A stretch of 64,000 bases of DNA from Flavobacterium tyrosinilyticum (lineage in GTDB: Bacteria; Bacteroidota; Bacteroidia; Flavobacteriales; Flavobacteriaceae). The stretch covers positions 113,656-177,655 of the forward strand of contig NZ_JAMOKG010000002.1 of NCBI RefSeq assembly GCF_023656565.1, written 5' to 3'. The notes under the pieces were generated by a model. The model had not been told where the DNA came from. It searched no databases and saw nothing but the letters and a program-made list of their open reading frames with translations. The position numbers and the translations under genes are program-made. This document shows positions 50,539 through 59,882 of this stretch, piece by piece; the first letter of the stretch is position 1, and every line of letters starts with the position of its first letter.

Positions 50539-51855
50539 TTATAAGAATTCTCCGTGTTGAGAGATGTCTAATCCTAGTTCTTCTTTTTCTTCAGTAACTC
50601 TTAGAGGAGTAATTTTATTTACGATGAAGAATAAAGCATAAGAAGCTACAAAAGCAAAGATTGAAACAATAACTAAAGCAGTCAATTGATTGATGAATAA
50701 AGTTGGAGTTCCGAAGATTAAACCTTGATTATCTCCAACCGCAGGGTTGATTGCTTTTGATGCGAAAACACCAGTTAAAAGCATTCCTACCATACCACCA
50801 ACACCGTGACAAGCAAATACATCTAGAGCATCGTCGATTTTTCCTTTAGGGAATTTGCTTACTACGATGTTACTTACAATTGCAGAGAATAATCCGATGA
50901 AGATTGCGTGAGGGATGCTAACAAATCCAGCAGCAGGTGTAATAGCAACTAGACCTACAACAGCTCCGATACAAGCTCCAAGAGCAGATAATTTGTGTCC
51001 TAAAATTTTATCAAGGAAAACCCAAGCCATTGCAGCAGCGGCAGCAGCAACAGTAGTAGTTCCTAAAGCTTGAGCAGCAAGACCATTAGCTCCTAAAGCA
51101 GATCCAGCGTTGAAACCAAACCATCCGAACCAAAGTAATCCTGTTCCTAATAATACATAAGTAATTCTAGCAGGATTAACTTTTTGCACTTTTCTTTTTC
51201 CTAAGAACATAGCTCCGGCCAATGCAGCCCATCCAGCACTCATGTGTACTACAGTTCCTCCAGCGAAGTCAAGAACCCCCATTTTGAAGAAAACTCCATC
51301 AGGATGCCAAGTCATGTGAGCAAGTGGAGCATATATTAATAATATGAATAAAACCATGAATAGCAAATAAGCCCAGAAACGTACACGTTCTGCAAAAGCA
51401 CCTGTAATTAATGCAGGAGTAATGATAGCGAATTTTGCCTGAAATAATGCGAATAATATAAATGGAATTGTTGGTGCAAGGCTCCATGCTGTATTAGTTC
51501 CAACTCCAGCAAAGAACAAATTCTCAGACGGGTTTCCGATAATTCCTCCAATTGTTGGTCCGAAAGCCAATCCAAAAGCAACAACTGTCCATAAAATAGT
51601 AACAATTACCATTGCCATAAAACTTTGAAGCATAGTACTGATTACGTTTTTCTTACCTACCATACCTCCGTAGAAAAATCCTAATCCAGGTGTCATTAAC
51701 AATACAAAAGCAGTTGCAACGATCATCCAGGCAGTATCTCCAGTATCAAATTTTACAGCTTCTGCAGGAATTGGGTTGTCTGCAATAATAAAGTTTGAAA
51801 TAAAGGTTAGTACCAAAATCGTGATAAGAATCACACTTAAAATAATTTTTCGCAT
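50539..51855 (-). CDS. amtB: ammonium transporter (Amt/MEP/Rh family)
   Basis: A 438-residue Amt protein with a cleavable-type hydrophobic N-terminus (about 1-25) and 11 further membrane segments. FFYGGMVGKKNVISTM is the first-helix signature. Conserved histidines of the pore pair lie in GGTVVHMSAGWAAL and FACHGVGGMVG. It conducts ammonium across the inner membrane. No glnK/PII gene is adjacent, unlike in many bacteria. The 315 bp upstream (51856-52170), which also lies before the divergent Gfo/Idh gene, is AT-rich; only a small CCCTA/TAGGG hairpin near 51902 is visible. Confidence 0.95.
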   Translation of the reverse strand: MRKIILSVILITILVLTFISNFIIADNPIPAEAVKFDTGDTAWMIVATAFVLLMTPGLGFFYGGMVGKKNVISTMLQSFMAMVIVTILWTVVAFGLAFGPTIGGIIGNPSENLFFAGVGTNTAWSLAPTIPFILFALFQAKFAIITPALITGAFAERVRFWAYLLFMVLFILLIYAPLAHMTWHPDGVFFKMGVLDFAGGTVVHMSAGWAALAGAMFLGKRKVQKVNPARITYVLLGTGLLWFGWFGFNAGSALGANGLAAQALGTTTVAAAAAAMAWVFLDKILGHKLSALGACIGAVVGLVAITPAAGFVSIPHAIFIGLFSAIVSNIVVSKFPKGKIDDALDVFACHGVGGMVGMLLTGVFASKAINPAVGDNQGLIFGTPTLFINQLTALVIVSIFAFVASYALFFIVNKITPLRVTEEKEELGLDISQHGEFL

Positions 51856-52170
51856 AGTTATTTAGTTTTAAATTTTTTATAAAAGTATAAAATGATTTGA
51901 TACCCCCTAAAAAAATAGGGTTGTATGCTTTATTTTTGTTAAATTTAAAATTAAACCCCTTTCATTTTGCATGAATTTCTTAAAACAAACTTAAAATTTA
52001 CAATTTGGCAACATTTTTTTTTCACTTACCACCATTTTTGATAATTTTTGGGGTAATTGATTGCTATTTTTTGTAGGATAATAGATATTTGTTGTTTAAA
52101 AAACGTCTGTTGTATGTTGTAATGGATATTTTTTAATCTTTTTAACAATTTTGATGATTATAATATAAGG

Positions 52171-53133
52171 ATGGGAAATAGAAGTATTAAATGGGGAATA
52201 GTAGGATTAGGAAATATTGCAACCCAATTTGCATCAGATTTAATATTGATAGAAAATGCTGAGCTTACGGCAGTTGCTTCAAGAGATTTAGCTAAAGCGG
52301 AAGAATTTGGAGGGAAATTTAATGCTTTAAGAATGTACAATTCTTATGATTTACTTTTTGAAGATTCAGAAGTTGAAATCGTCTACATTGCAACTCCTCA
52401 TAATTCGCACGCCGAATTATCTATTAAAGCTTTAGAAAGTGGTAAGCATGTGCTTTGCGAAAAGCCAATGTCTTTATCTTTTAAAGACACGCAAAGAATA
52501 ATAGATGCTTCTAAAAAATACAATAGGTTTTTTATGGAAGCATTCTGGACAAGATTTATTCCCTCCGTTCAAGATGTTCTTCAGAAAATAGACAACGGAA
52601 TAATTGGAGACATAAATTATATAAAAGCCGATTTTGCCTTTCACGGAAGTGAAACAGAAAATAAAAGGCTTTTTGATAAAGAACTGGGAGGAGGAGCTTT
52701 GTTTGATATTGGTGTTTACCCTTTGTTTCTGTCCTATATATTATTAGGATATCCAAAAGAGATTGCCGCGAAAGCGATCAAACATAAAAATGATATCGAT
52801 CTACAGACTTCGATGATTTTGCAATACGAAACAGCTCAATCGGTTTTGCATGCTTCCATAGTTTCAGAATCTGATATGAAAGCCGTTATTGCAGGAACAA
52901 AAGGACGAATAGAATTAAATGCTCCGTGGTTTATTGCCGATGGCTATTCTTTATATATAAATGAAGAAAAAGAAGCCACATTTACTTCGCCAGCTTTAGG
53001 AAAAGGATATTCTCATGAAATAATCGAATGTCAAAATTGTATTCTGAACAATGAAATTGAAAGTAACCTTTGGTCGCATCAAAATTGTTTGGATTTGAGT
53101 AGGATAGTGGAGGAAGTTAAGAATAAATCATAA
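52171..53133 (+). CDS. Gfo/Idh/MocA oxidoreductase (cytoplasmic)
   Basis: A 320-residue NAD(P)-dependent dehydrogenase-like protein. KWGIVGLGNIATQFASDL (7-24) is the Rossmann motif, GKHVLCEKPMSLSFKDT holds the conserved lysine, and FMEAFWTRFIPSVQDVL and GGGALFDIGVYPL lie in the substrate domain. The FMEAFWTRF block resembles dihydrodiol/trans-1,2-diol dehydrogenase-type members. No signal peptide, so it is cytoplasmic, unlike the exported family member at 33566-34726. Substrate unknown. It abuts the convergent DUF1963-like gene, with stops one base apart. Confidence 0.9.
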   Translation: MGNRSIKWGIVGLGNIATQFASDLILIENAELTAVASRDLAKAEEFGGKFNALRMYNSYDLLFEDSEVEIVYIATPHNSHAELSIKALESGKHVLCEKPMSLSFKDTQRIIDASKKYNRFFMEAFWTRFIPSVQDVLQKIDNGIIGDINYIKADFAFHGSETENKRLFDKELGGGALFDIGVYPLFLSYILLGYPKEIAAKAIKHKNDIDLQTSMILQYETAQSVLHASIVSESDMKAVIAGTKGRIELNAPWFIADGYSLYINEEKEATFTSPALGKGYSHEIIECQNCILNNEIESNLWSHQNCLDLSRIVEEVKNKS

Positions 53134-53832
53134 TCAATAAAAATCAATATAATACATCCATTCACCAGTTTTTCTATTTTTAGCAAAATAGAAGTTACCG
53201 CTGTCAATGATATTTAAGTTTGCTTTTTCATCAGAAGAAATTTGGAATACAAATTCATAATCTTCGCCAAAATCAATTCCTGACTGACAATAGGTCGCAT
53301 AACCTCCAATTTTATGGTCATAATTGTTCTCGATAATGTCGTAGTAAGATTCAATTTGTCCCGAATCTTCTAGTTCATTGATTCTGTCTGCGATCTCTTT
53401 AGGCATGTCTGCATCTTCCCAAACAGGATAATCTTCTTCAAGTAGGTTTTGGGATAAAGGAAAAGGCTTTATATGTGATTTTTCGTTTTTTAAATCCTTA
53501 ATTATAATTTCACTTGTGTCCTTGTATTCGCGTAAAATCCAATTGTTTCCATTAGAAGTTAAGTCCATTGGAAAATCCTTCGAAATAAAAATAGTAATAA
53601 CTTTGGTGGCTTTTAAAATGTCAGGGACAAAAGGTAAATGATCAAAACAGAGCTGAAATAAAGGAAACATTTTTTCTCCATTATTATCTAATGGAATTTC
53701 TTCATGTTCAAGATATAAATAAACTCGTCCAATCCAACTTTCAGAAATGGAGTTTGTTTGTTTAAAACCACCTGATTGGAAAGTGGTTGCCTTTTTTGAT
53801 AGAGCTTTTTTTAATTTTTCTATTTCGTTCAT
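53134..53832 (-). CDS. DUF1963 (YwqG-like) protein
   Basis: A 232-residue acidic soluble protein. The C-terminal KIGGYATYCQSGIDFGEDYEFVFQIS and DSGNFYFAKN fit DUF1963/YwqG, whose members have repeated beta motifs that accommodate the QS...FQI blocks. Frequently found in polymorphic-toxin immunity neighbourhoods, though none is visible here. Function is not established. Confidence 0.78.
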   Translation of the reverse strand: MNEIEKLKKALSKKATTFQSGGFKQTNSISESWIGRVYLYLEHEEIPLDNNGEKMFPLFQLCFDHLPFVPDILKATKVITIFISKDFPMDLTSNGNNWILREYKDTSEIIIKDLKNEKSHIKPFPLSQNLLEEDYPVWEDADMPKEIADRINELEDSGQIESYYDIIENNYDHKIGGYATYCQSGIDFGEDYEFVFQISSDEKANLNIIDSGNFYFAKNRKTGEWMYYIDFY

Positions 53833-53978
53833 TACTTAAAAAATTATTGATTCAAAAATAAGAATATAAAATTGAGAGTTTAATTTTTCACTATTAAAAA
53901 TAGTAATAAAATATTTACAAATTATATTTTTTACTCGCATTTAATTAAATACTTTTACTTTTTTATAAGAATTTATTT

Positions 53979-55514
53979 ATGTTAGTAAAAGTTTACGGAA
54001 GTGCCGTTTTTGGAGTTGAAGCCACAACGATTACAGTTGAGGTTCATATGGATAAAGGAATTGGTTATCATTTAGTTGGACTTCCAGATAATGCTATAAA
54101 AGAAAGCAGTTTTAGAATTGCCGCTGCTTTAAAGAATAACGGTTTTAGTTTTCCGGGAAAGAAAATTACAGTCAATATGGCACCTGCAGACCTTAGAAAA
54201 GAAGGTTCTTCATACGATTTGACATTGGCAATGGGAATTTTGGTCGGTTCAGATCAGATTAAAGCGCCAGAAATTGAACGCTATATTATTATGGGAGAAC
54301 TTTCTTTGGATGGAAGTTTACAACCTATTCGCGGAGCGTTACCCATTGCAATCAAAGCCAAAGAGGAAGGTTATAAAGGATTTTTTCTCCCGATTCAGAA
54401 CGTAAAAGAAGCAGCTATCGTAGCGGGTTTAGATGTTTATGGTGTTGAAAATCTAAAAGAAATAATTGATTTCTTCGCAGGAAAAGGAACACTTGAACCC
54501 ACAGTTATTGATACAAGAGCGGAATTTTATAAAACACTCGATTTTCCTGAACATGATTTTTCAGATGTCCGAGGACAAGAAAGCATTAAACGCTGTATGG
54601 AAATTGCAGCGGCTGGTGGACATAACATCATTTTGATTGGCCCGCCAGGAGCAGGAAAAACAATGCTGGCCAAACGTGTTCCGAGTATTTTACCGCCAAT
54701 GACTTTGCGCGAGGCTTTAGAAACTACCAAAATTCATAGTGTTGCGGGAAAATTAAAAGAAGTCGGATTGATGAATCAGAGGCCTTTTAGAAGTCCACAT
54801 CATACAATTTCTAATGTCGCTTTGGTCGGAGGCGGAAGTTACCCGCAGCCTGGTGAAATCTCGATGGCTCATAATGGTGTTTTATTTTTAGATGAATTGC
54901 CAGAATTTAAACGCGATGTTTTAGAAGTGATGCGTCAGCCTTTGGAAGATAGAGAGGTGACTATTTCGCGCGCAAAATTTACTATAACCTATCCGTCATC
55001 TTTTATGCTAGTGGCAAGTATGAATCCAAGTCCGAGCGGATTTTTTAATGATCCAAGTATGCCCAATACTTCTTCACCACACGAAATGCAACGTTATATG
55101 AGTAAAATTTCAGGGCCGTTATTAGACAGAATTGATATTCATATAGAAGTTACTCCAGTTCCTTTTGAGAAATTATCAGATGAACGAAAATCTGAAAGCA
55201 GTGTAGAAATTCGCAAACGAGTTACAGCAGCAAGAGAAATTCAAACGAAACGATTTGAAACGGTAGAAAATGTTCATTACAATGCGCAAATGAGCAGTAA
55301 ATTGATTCGTGAATATTGTGTTTTAGATGAAGCTTCAAAAGAATTACTGAAAACAGCCATGGAAAGATTGAACTTATCTGCTAGAGCTTACGACCGAATT
55401 TTGAAAGTTTCGAGAACCATTGCCGATTTAGATGATTCAGAAAATATTGTTTCATCGCATATTGCTGAGGCAATTCAATATAGAAGTCTGGATAGAGAAG
55501 GATGGTTGGGGTAA
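53979..55514 (+). CDS. YifB/ComM-family Mg-chelatase-like AAA ATPase
   Basis: A 511-residue YifB/ComM protein. The N-terminal S5/Lon-like domain opens with [21 protein letters not shown] and contains [15 protein letters not shown]. The AAA core has Walker [15 protein letters not shown] near residue 219, Walker [12 protein letters not shown] near 305, and an arginine-finger region. The C-terminal magnesium-chelatase domain includes [10 protein letters not shown] and [15 protein letters not shown]. ComM is a hexameric branch-migration helicase in natural transformation; YifB roles elsewhere are less clear. It is monocistronic. Confidence 0.93.
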   Translation: MLVKVYGSAVFGVEATTITVEVHMDKGIGYHLVGLPDNAIKESSFRIAAALKNNGFSFPGKKITVNMAPADLRKEGSSYDLTLAMGILVGSDQIKAPEIERYIIMGELSLDGSLQPIRGALPIAIKAKEEGYKGFFLPIQNVKEAAIVAGLDVYGVENLKEIIDFFAGKGTLEPTVIDTRAEFYKTLDFPEHDFSDVRGQESIKRCMEIAAAGGHNIILIGPPGAGKTMLAKRVPSILPPMTLREALETTKIHSVAGKLKEVGLMNQRPFRSPHHTISNVALVGGGSYPQPGEISMAHNGVLFLDELPEFKRDVLEVMRQPLEDREVTISRAKFTITYPSSFMLVASMNPSPSGFFNDPSMPNTSSPHEMQRYMSKISGPLLDRIDIHIEVTPVPFEKLSDERKSESSVEIRKRVTAAREIQTKRFETVENVHYNAQMSSKLIREYCVLDEASKELLKTAMERLNLSARAYDRILKVSRTIADLDDSENIVSSHIAEAIQYRSLDREGWLG

Positions 55515-55583
55515 ATTGTTGATTGTGAAATGTGAAATGTGAAATGAAGAGTTTAGCATCTCACATTTCACATTTTACAATAT
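55514..55583. repeat. self-similar palindrome built on GTGAAAT / CACATTTC
   Basis: GATTGTGAAATGTGAAATGTGAAAT (three words) is followed within 20 bp by CTCACATTTCACATTTTAC, its inverse. Private to this spacer and just after the yifB stop. Confidence 0.75.
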
Positions 55584-55591
55584 GACAAAGT

Positions 55592-56461
55592 CTATTCCTT
55601 ATTTTTTGGATAAAAGAATTTGAAAGAATTAAAAACAGCTGTATGCAGAATCGATCCGTGGTTTTCTTCTGGGAAATAGTCGAAGAAAGTTTTCACGTTT
55701 TTACTTTTAGATGCTTTTAGTTTTTCTGCCAGTAAGTTAGCATCAACTTCCATAACATGCGGAATTGCTGTTGGAGCTAATCCTTCCTTGCCGACAGCAA
55801 TATAAATTTCGGTTGGTTGTTTAAAATTTTCTTTCAGCATTTCAGCATCTAAATCTAGCAAAGAACCATTGTTCCACCATAAGCTCGGACTTACAATAAC
55901 GTATTTATTAAAAAGAGCTGGTTTTTTAAGCAGAATTTCAGTGCCTAATAATCCGCCAAGAGATTGGCCGATGATGGTTTTAGAATCGTTTGTCTTGTAT
56001 TTTTTTTCAATAAAAGGTTGTAGTTCTTTTTCGATAAAAGCAATAAATTGATCAGAATGGCCAGTTGTAGGAAAACGAGTTTTATCATTTTCAACAGTAG
56101 TAGGAAAAGTAAAATCGCGTCTTCTGTCAACTGTTGCAATTCCTACAACTATTGATTTTGGAACTTGATTGATCCATTCAAAACTATTAAACTGAACCAA
56201 TCCCGAAATATGAATAAAATCTTCGTCGGCAGAACCGTCAAGTAAATAAATTACGGGGTATTTTGTAGCGTCTGCTGGATTATAGCCTTCAGGAAGATAA
56301 ATGTTTAGAATTCTTTTTTCGTTTAATTCTTTCGATTGAATTTCGTCGATAACGCCTAAAACAAAAGGCTTTGAAGTTTCTATGGTTTTAGTTTTATTCT
56401 TTTGGCTGAATGCTAAAGTAGAAGAAAAAAGCAAAAAGGCCAGAGCAAAAAAATTGTTCAT
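55592..56461 (-). CDS. secreted alpha/beta-hydrolase esterase (esterase D / IroE type)
   Basis: A 289-residue protein with a signal peptide (about 1-19, LLFSSTLAFSQ). The putative-esterase family pattern is clear: RILNIYLPEGYNP, YPVIYLLDGSADEDF, the nucleophile elbow IGQSLGGLLGTE near residue 165, and the catalytic histidine in EENHGSILH near 268. It should hydrolyse an ester or amide in the periplasm, for example acyl sugars or siderophores. The substrate is unknown. It has no operon partner. Confidence 0.9.
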   Translation of the reverse strand: MNNFFALAFLLFSSTLAFSQKNKTKTIETSKPFVLGVIDEIQSKELNEKRILNIYLPEGYNPADATKYPVIYLLDGSADEDFIHISGLVQFNSFEWINQVPKSIVVGIATVDRRRDFTFPTTVENDKTRFPTTGHSDQFIAFIEKELQPFIEKKYKTNDSKTIIGQSLGGLLGTEILLKKPALFNKYVIVSPSLWWNNGSLLDLDAEMLKENFKQPTEIYIAVGKEGLAPTAIPHVMEVDANLLAEKLKASKSKNVKTFFDYFPEENHGSILHTAVFNSFKFFYPKNKE

Positions 56462-56557
56462 TGATAGTAAAGTAAAAATGTTTATGTAAAACGAAATTAC
56501 AATTTTAATATCAGTAAATTCTTCTTTTGTTTTGACCTTTTTTATGTAATTGGATGA

Positions 56558-57061
56558 TTATTTTGCTTTTTCTGCAAAAATAGCATCCAAACCTTCCATT
56601 GCAATAGTAAAACCTTCTTTGAAGCCCATTTGGATAATCATTTCCAAATCAGATAGTTTTTCATGTTTAATAACAACATCTACAAAAGTAGAACCGTCTT
56701 TTTCAGAAAAAGTCACATCCCAGTCAGAACGCGGAAATTCTTTGTTTAAATTTCCTTCGCTATCGCTAAAAGCATCTAACCATTTTACATTTGTTTTCGG
56801 ATTTATTGAAGTATAATCGGCAATTGCCCAATGTTTTTCGCCTTCTGGTCCAACCATGGCGTACAATCTGCGTCCGCCTTCTTTAAATTCCATACTCTTT
56901 GTTTCCGATTTCCACGGAGCTGGTGCCCACCACAAATCTAGAATCTGAGGTTCGGTCCAAGCAGACCAAACTTGAGGAAGCGATGCATTAAATTCACGTT
57001 TTACATTGACAGTATTAGTTTCCTTATCAACAGTAAAATTCATTAAAAGATTTGATTTCAT
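56558..57061 (-). CDS. AHSA1/SRPBCC-domain protein, paralogue 2
   Basis: A 167-residue START/SRPBCC protein of the AHSA1 (activator of Hsp90 homologue 1-like) group: VWSAWTEPQILDLWWAPAPW at about residues 31-50, GGRRLYAMVG, and the C-terminal helix MIIQMGFKEGFTIAMEGLD. The family binds hydrophobic ligands in a helix-grip cavity. It is a tandem duplicate of the next gene, sharing WSAWTEP.ILDLWWAPAP, KSETKSMEFKEGGRRLYAM and MGFKEGFT. It lies downstream of an ArsR-type regulator, a frequent arrangement. Ligand unknown. Confidence 0.88.
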   Translation of the reverse strand: MKSNLLMNFTVDKETNTVNVKREFNASLPQVWSAWTEPQILDLWWAPAPWKSETKSMEFKEGGRRLYAMVGPEGEKHWAIADYTSINPKTNVKWLDAFSDSEGNLNKEFPRSDWDVTFSEKDGSTFVDVVIKHEKLSDLEMIIQMGFKEGFTIAMEGLDAIFAEKAK

Positions 57062-57108
57062 TTTCTTAAGATTTTAAATTCGTTAATAATATTTCGGTTG
57101 AAACGGTT

Positions 57109-57606
57109 TTATTTTTCTGCTAAGATTTTGTCCAAACCTTGCATTGCAGAAGTAAATCCTTCTTTAAAGCCCATTTCAATTATTTTTTGCAATTCTTCAA
57201 AACTGTCACGTTTTATTACAATGTCAACAATTGTCGAAGTTCCCTGTTCAGAAAACGTAATATCCCAATACGAACTTCCAAATTCAGAGTTCGGATTTCC
57301 TTCGGCATCAGAAAAAGTAGCAGAATGTTTAAAGTTTGTTTTAGGAGAAATTGAAGAATATTCAAAATAACTCCAGCGCTCAGCACCATCAGGACCAACC
57401 ATAGCATACAATCTTCGTCCGCCTTCTTTAAACTCCATGCTTTTTGTTTCAGATTTAAACGGAGCAGGAGCCCACCATAAATCTAGAATTTCAGGTTCTG
57501 TCCACGCAGACCAAACACTAGACAATGGCGCATCGAATTCGCGTTTTACATTCACCCTTTTATTTTCCTTGTCTACAGAAAAATTCATTAATAAATCAGT
57601 TTTCAT
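57109..57606 (-). CDS. AHSA1/SRPBCC-domain protein, paralogue 1
   Basis: A 165-residue SRPBCC protein closely similar to its downstream neighbour: VWSAWTEPEILDLWWAPAPF, the same KSETKSMEFKEGGRRLYAMVG block and the terminal MGFKEGFTSAMQGLD. Its ATG overlaps the end of the ArsR-type regulator gene by about 11 bp, so it is translationally coupled to it. The middle segment (WSYFEYSSISPKTNFKHSAT) differs most between the paralogues and is the probable ligand-facing part. Confidence 0.88.
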   Translation of the reverse strand: MKTDLLMNFSVDKENKRVNVKREFDAPLSSVWSAWTEPEILDLWWAPAPFKSETKSMEFKEGGRRLYAMVGPDGAERWSYFEYSSISPKTNFKHSATFSDAEGNPNSEFGSSYWDITFSEQGTSTIVDIVIKRDSFEELQKIIEMGFKEGFTSAMQGLDKILAEK

Positions 57607-57922
57607 TTTCTTTAGCTTTTAAGTTAAGTAATACTTGATCCAATTGACTAAAACGCTGTTCCCAAATTGCCTTAAATTGCTCCAGCCATTGATCAATTTC
57701 TTTCATTTTATCAATTTTGAGCTGATAATAAATTTCTCTGCCCAATTTCTTTTCTTCCAATAAATCACATTCATTCAGTATTTTAATGTGTTTAGAAACT
57801 GCTTGTCTTGTAGTTTGAAACTGCTCTGCAATAGCATTTGGCGTTAATGCAGTTGAGGAAATTAAAACCAATATTGCTCTTCTTGTCGGATCGGCAATAG
57901 CTTGAAAAATATCTCTTTTCAT
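57596..57922 (-). CDS. ArsR-family winged-helix regulator
   Basis: A 108-residue regulator. The winged helix (ADPTRRAILVLISSTALTP, then IAEQFQTTRQAVSKHIKIL with the recognition helix near residues 38-56) is of the ArsR/YczG type that often precedes AHSA1 genes. No metal-binding cysteines are seen at the usual alpha-3 or alpha-5 positions, so the signal is probably not arsenic or another metal. Two GCAAC-N6-GTTGC palindromes flank its -7 box, consistent with autoregulation of the operon. Confidence 0.9.
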   Translation of the reverse strand: MKRDIFQAIADPTRRAILVLISSTALTPNAIAEQFQTTRQAVSKHIKILNECDLLEEKKLGREIYYQLKIDKMKEIDQWLEQFKAIWEQRFSQLDQVLLNLKAKENEN

Positions 57923-57941
57923 CTTTTTTGAATATTTATTC

Positions 57942-57981
57942 GCAACTAATCAGTTGCAAATATACGCAACTTTTTGGTTGC
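57942..57981 (-). promoter_or_regulatory. promoter with double GCAAC-N6-GTTGC operator
   Basis: Two 16-bp palindromes, GCAACTAATCAGTTGC (57942-57957) and GCAACTTTTTGGTTGC (57966-57981), have centres 24 bp apart. The -7 box TATATTTG (minus strand, 57957-57964) fills the gap between them exactly. This is the position expected for a repressor that blocks polymerase, most simply the adjacent ArsR-type protein binding as two dimers. Confidence 0.75.
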
Positions 57982-58021
57982 GCAATTCAAAAAGACATTT
58001 TTTTATTCAAAAAGTTTAAAG

Positions 58022-58057
58022 CAAAAAAAAAAGGCGCATCAAAAATGCACCTTTTTC
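58022..58057 (-). terminator. terminator after the 395-aa lipoprotein gene
   Basis: On the minus strand AAGGTGCAT and ATGCGCCTT pair (one G-U) around TTTTG and run into T8. Confidence 0.8.
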
Positions 58058-58077
58058 TCTATAATCGTGTTATATAA

Positions 58078-59265
58078 TTATCTTCTAAATTTATTCTTTA
58101 CAATGATGTCTTTTAGCTTGGCTTTCAGGTCTTCACCTGTATCATAAACCATCTGTTCGTTGTTTGGAAACGCAATAGCGCGTTTATCAAAATACCCTAA
58201 ATAATTATCATCGCAAGCGTTTCTGTTTCCTTTGTAAGTCGAATACACATTTTCAAAAACATATTCGCTGCTTATCGGGAAAGTCTGCACCAGCTGATTG
58301 CTTTTCAAATCTATATAATCCACTTTTGCTGTTACCAGACAAGACTTAAATTGTCTGAATTCATAAACCGTTGCGCGAAGTGTTTTATAATTATCCACTT
58401 TAATTTCTTTGCCTAAACTATCCTTTACAGGTCTTCCGCGGTTGTCCAAAAGTGTTTTTACGCCATCTTTAACTTGTCTTTCTTTAACAAATTCTTTCTC
58501 TTTAATCTGTTCTGGCGAAATCGCAATTTGTCTGAAATTAAGAATCAAACTATAATCGTAAGACACATTTTTTTGTCTAGCGCTATGATAAACCGTCCAT
58601 TTGTCATTCAATCCGTAGGTTTTAAAATCCAGTAAATCTTCCTGAAGCATTTTCGGAATCACCATTTCGGTTTCATTTTTAGCATAGACATCTACAAAAT
58701 CAGTTCCTTTAAACTGAGCATCGTCCATCAGTTTTTTGGTGTTTTTGTAGCCAGGATTAATGCTTTCCAAATAGGCAAAATCGTCGTATGCTTTTCTAAA
58801 ATCCAATTTATTATTTGATTTTAAAAGAGTAGATGCGTTTTCATATAAATATTTTGAAAGTGCATTTTTGCTGTTTACAATCTCATTCGAATAATTATCA
58901 AACGGAAAATTAGCATTTCTTCCCAGTTTCAATAAAGGCAAAGGCAAAATCGGTCTGATTTTTTCCTGACGGTTATTCAACTGTACATAAGTATTATAGA
59001 TGCGTTCTGCATTTGCCGGATTATTTTCTTTATTCAGCATTTCTAGATTACGCAAATCGCGGTCTTTGGCTTTTGCAAAGGCTTCTTCCAGCAGATAAAC
59101 ATAATCTTGCTTTCCTTTAGACTCTTTTTTAGTGCGAAGAGCTTCAACAGCGCGATCAATTGCACCGTCGTAATTTCCGTCGCTAAGCATTGATTGTGTT
59201 GTTTTTACCCCACAAGAAGAAAGGGCTAAAAACAATATAGAAACGAGAAAAGTAATTTTTTGCAT
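58078..59265 (-). CDS. 395-aa lipoprotein with helical (TPR-like) N-terminal half
   Basis: A 395-residue predicted lipoprotein: lipobox LSSCG with the cysteine at about residue 18. The N-terminal half has helical repeats (YDGAIDRAVEALRTKKES, YVYLLEEAFAKAKDRD) resembling TPR. The C-terminal half is strand-rich with LILNFRQIAISPEQIKEKEF and DYIDLKSNQLVQTFPI. No family is recognised. A TATATTTG -7 box with a TTG 17 bp upstream precedes it. It probably sits at the inner face of the outer membrane. Function unknown. Confidence 0.78.
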   Translation of the reverse strand: MQKITFLVSILFLALSSCGVKTTQSMLSDGNYDGAIDRAVEALRTKKESKGKQDYVYLLEEAFAKAKDRDLRNLEMLNKENNPANAERIYNTYVQLNNRQEKIRPILPLPLLKLGRNANFPFDNYSNEIVNSKNALSKYLYENASTLLKSNNKLDFRKAYDDFAYLESINPGYKNTKKLMDDAQFKGTDFVDVYAKNETEMVIPKMLQEDLLDFKTYGLNDKWTVYHSARQKNVSYDYSLILNFRQIAISPEQIKEKEFVKERQVKDGVKTLLDNRGRPVKDSLGKEIKVDNYKTLRATVYEFRQFKSCLVTAKVDYIDLKSNQLVQTFPISSEYVFENVYSTYKGNRNACDDNYLGYFDKRAIAFPNNEQMVYDTGEDLKAKLKDIIVKNKFRR

Positions 59266-59284
59266 AGTGTGTCTTTTGAAGTTG

Positions 59285-59312
59285 CAAATATATTTTATTT
59301 AACTTTCAACAA
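59285..59312 (-). promoter_or_regulatory. promoter of the 395-aa lipoprotein gene
   Basis: Minus-strand TTG is followed after 17 bp by TATATTTG (59285-59292), a complete TTG-N17-TAnnTTTG promoter, about 20 bp before the start codon. Confidence 0.65.
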
Positions 59313-59348
59313 CTATGCCTTTTTCTAATTTATTTAAGGAGCAGAAAA

Positions 59349-59470
59349 AGCTATTTTCATAAGGACTTTTACTCCCGCTGTCCGCTAAATTCCCGATCAA
59401 CAAAAACTACGGCTGAAATAGCCTTGTTTTTCTAAATCGGGAGATACCGCTTCCATCGGGGCTAGATTAC
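59349..59470. repeat. variable-core hairpin element, copy at 59.4 kb
   Basis: In reverse orientation the ends read CTAGCCCCGATGGAAGCGG and TTAGCGGACAGCGGGAGTA. The core hairpin differs from the other copies: TCCCGAT/ATCGGGA, then CAAAAAC with GTTTTT(G), with a small GGCT/AGCC tip. It fills most of the gap between two lipoprotein/lipocalin genes. Confidence 0.82.
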
Positions 59471-59506
59471 AGCTTTTGTATTTCAGAGGAAACAAAAAAA
59501 ATCTAA

Positions 59507-59872
59507 CTATTCGTCCACTTTTTTATATTCAAAAGTACCCACTTCAGGATTGGTTATAACACGTTTCTGACTATCAAAAGAATTTATTGTAAACACAACC
59601 GGCAGAATAACAGAAACAATGGTCAATTGAGAATTGTCTTTAGATAATTTCCATTTTGCTTTGTGCGATTCGTCGCCAATAACACTTTCAAAATCGCCAT
59701 TTTCTTTAAAAACCTGAAAAACCTGATCTGTTTTAAAACGTTTTTCAATGCTTTTTTCTTTTCCGTTTTTAGTCCATTTCACCAATTGCCATTTTCCAAT
59801 AAGTTCTTTAGAAGTTTGCGCTGATGCAGATAAGCCAATTAAAAATAGAAATGCTAAGATTAATTTTTTCAT
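59507..59872 (-). CDS. lipocalin-like secreted protein
   Basis: A 121-residue protein with a signal peptide (LAFLFLIGLSASAQ). SKELIGKWQLVKWTKNGKEK followed by alternating strands (DQVFQVFKENGDFESV, AKWKLSKDNSQLTIVS) is the pattern of the small lipocalin-like domain families of Bacteroidota. It probably binds a small hydrophobic ligand in the periplasm. It precedes no obvious partner but lies in a row of lipoproteins transcribed in the same direction. Confidence 0.82.
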   Translation of the reverse strand: MKKLILAFLFLIGLSASAQTSKELIGKWQLVKWTKNGKEKSIEKRFKTDQVFQVFKENGDFESVIGDESHKAKWKLSKDNSQLTIVSVILPVVFTINSFDSQKRVITNPEVGTFEYKKVDE

Positions 59873-59882
59873 TTTTAAATTT

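Noticed and set aside
51856..52170. Sigma-54 promoter for amtB
   Set aside because: A TGGCA word is present but in the wrong orientation and without a proper TTGCA partner.
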